A DNA stretch of 8,455 nucleotides from an uncultured Flavobacteriia bacterium (GTDB lineage Bacteria; Bacteroidota; Bacteroidia; Flavobacteriales_D; Crocinitomicaceae), in assembly GCA_903928365.1 (NCBI GenBank), contig CAIYQV010000111.1:1-8455 (forward strand), read 5' to 3'. Below the pieces are notes generated by a model. That model did no database searches, was not told where the DNA came from, and saw nothing but the letters and a program-made list of their open reading frames with translations. This document shows positions 8,000-8,455 of this stretch, piece by piece. Positions within the stretch are counted from its first letter, which is position 1. Each line of letters opens with the position of its first letter. The translations under genes were made by a program, and so were the position numbers.

Positions 8000-8455
8000 T
8001 TCTCTGTTCTTTTACCCGTATGCTGACGTTTGGTGATGTCAACTCGGTCATTCATATCTTCAACAAGTCTGTCCTTGCCGTAAATAAACTCATTTCTTTC
8101 AAAATTCGAAGGAACGATGCGATCTGTCAAAAAGATTGCCTCTTTAGGACATGCCTCTTCGCACAATCCACAGAAAATGCATCTAAGCATGTTGATCTCG
8201 TATGACTCCGCGTATTTTTCTTCGCGATACAATGCTTCCTCCCCTTTTTTGCGTTCTGAGGCAACCATCGTGATTGCCTCAGCCGGACAAGCTACTGCAC
8301 AAAGTCCGCAAGCGGTGCAGTTTTCTCTACCTTGCTCATCTTTCTTCAACACGTGTTGTCCACGGTAAACAGGAGCAATCGGTCGCGTTTCCTCAGGATA
8401 TTTTGTCGTATTGTTTTTTCTGAAAAGGTGTTTGAATGTAATCCACATACCTCCC
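7996..8455 (-). CDS. nuoI: NADH-quinone oxidoreductase subunit I, two [4Fe-4S] ferredoxin-like subunit, 5'-partial
   Basis: NuoI carries clusters N6a and N6b, which relay electrons from the NADH side toward N2 and quinone; it lies on the cytoplasmic arm next to the membrane. Numbering from the ATG at 8448, the two four-cysteine motifs are Cys44, 47, 50 with Cys54 (CTACGLCAVACP) and Cys90, 93, 96 with Cys100 (CIFCGLCEEACP). Other family landmarks are YRGQHVLKKDEQGRENC and YREEKYAESYEINMLRC. The ATG at 8448 is probably internal. The in-frame codons before it read Gly-Gly, and GGMWITFKHLFRK aligns with the conserved xGLxITxKHxFRK stretch that, in flavobacterial NuoI recalled from memory, lies roughly 30 residues into the protein. 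The true start is therefore beyond the window. The C-terminal tail (about residues 128-150) is charged and family-variable. The stop overlaps nuoJ. Confidence 0.95.
   Translation of the reverse strand, partial: GGMWITFKHLFRKNNTTKYPEETRPIAPVYRGQHVLKKDEQGRENCTACGLCAVACPAEAITMVASERKKGEEALYREEKYAESYEINMLRCIFCGLCEEACPKEAIFLTDRIVPSNFERNEFIYGKDRLVEDMNDRVDITKRQHTGKRTEK

Larger units (their letters stand above)
2426..8455 (-). other. Distal part of the complex I (nuo) operon: nuoI-J-K-L-M-N
   Basis: Six genes lie head to tail on the - strand, with junctions of -4 (I/J), 1 (J/K), 1 (K/L), 3 (L/M) and 1 (M/N) bases. There is no room for internal promoters between genes, so they are almost certainly one transcript ended by the hairpin at 2377-2406. 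The order matches the standard bacterial nuo operon, which predicts nuoH, nuoG and earlier genes to the right of the window. In Bacteroidota the electron acceptor would normally be menaquinone; this is group knowledge, not visible here. Confidence 0.93.

Noticed and set aside
1..8455. Functional coupling of the E1 dehydrogenase with complex I because they are neighbours
   Set aside because: The genes are convergent and separated by a terminator, so there is no shared transcript; an NADH link would apply to almost any dehydrogenase.
1..8455. Mobile element, CRISPR array, tRNA/rRNA, phage or defence genes
   Set aside because: Reading both strands, essentially all bases are used by seven housekeeping genes; no repeats, integrase or transposase motifs were seen.

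Overview
The window is an ordinary core-metabolism region of a bacterium, most likely a member of the Bacteroidota and probably of the Flavobacteriales. The basis is protein resemblance from memory. The E1 protein has the long fused form I associate with that group, including its characteristic start region (REASLLGRKEVLTGKAKFG). NuoI, NuoK and NuoJ also read like flavobacterial versions, and gene starts mostly lack a Shine-Dalgarno sequence. No search was run, so genus is not assigned.

Layout: positions 1-2355 on the + strand hold a thiamine-diphosphate-dependent 2-oxoacid dehydrogenase E1 with alpha and beta halves fused in one chain; its first few residues lie left of the window. A 70-base gap follows, holding a symmetric hairpin that can terminate transcription from both sides. 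From 8455 down to 2426 the - strand carries the distal half of a respiratory complex I operon in transcription order nuoI, nuoJ, nuoK, nuoL, nuoM, nuoN. The genes overlap by 4 bases or are separated by 1-3 bases. The N-terminus of NuoI, and presumably nuoA-H, lie right of the window.

Together, NuoI carries electrons through two [4Fe-4S] clusters toward the quinone site. NuoJ, K, L, M and N form most of the membrane arm; NuoL, M and N are the three antiporter-like proton channels, and NuoJ and K form the fourth channel. The key channel glutamates, lysines and histidines are present in every subunit, so the complex looks functional. The E1 enzyme would feed acyl-CoA formation and NADH through its E2/E3 partners, but it is convergent with the nuo genes and separately terminated.

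No stretch of 300 bases lacks a gene. I see no mobile element, CRISPR array, RNA gene or defence-like module, and I do not believe an undescribed system is present. The points worth a second look are small: a TTG-started nuoM in the same frame as nuoL behind a single stop codon, an acidic DD in place of the usual NN of the E1 thiamine-diphosphate motif, and an extra-long region between the E1 alpha and beta halves.
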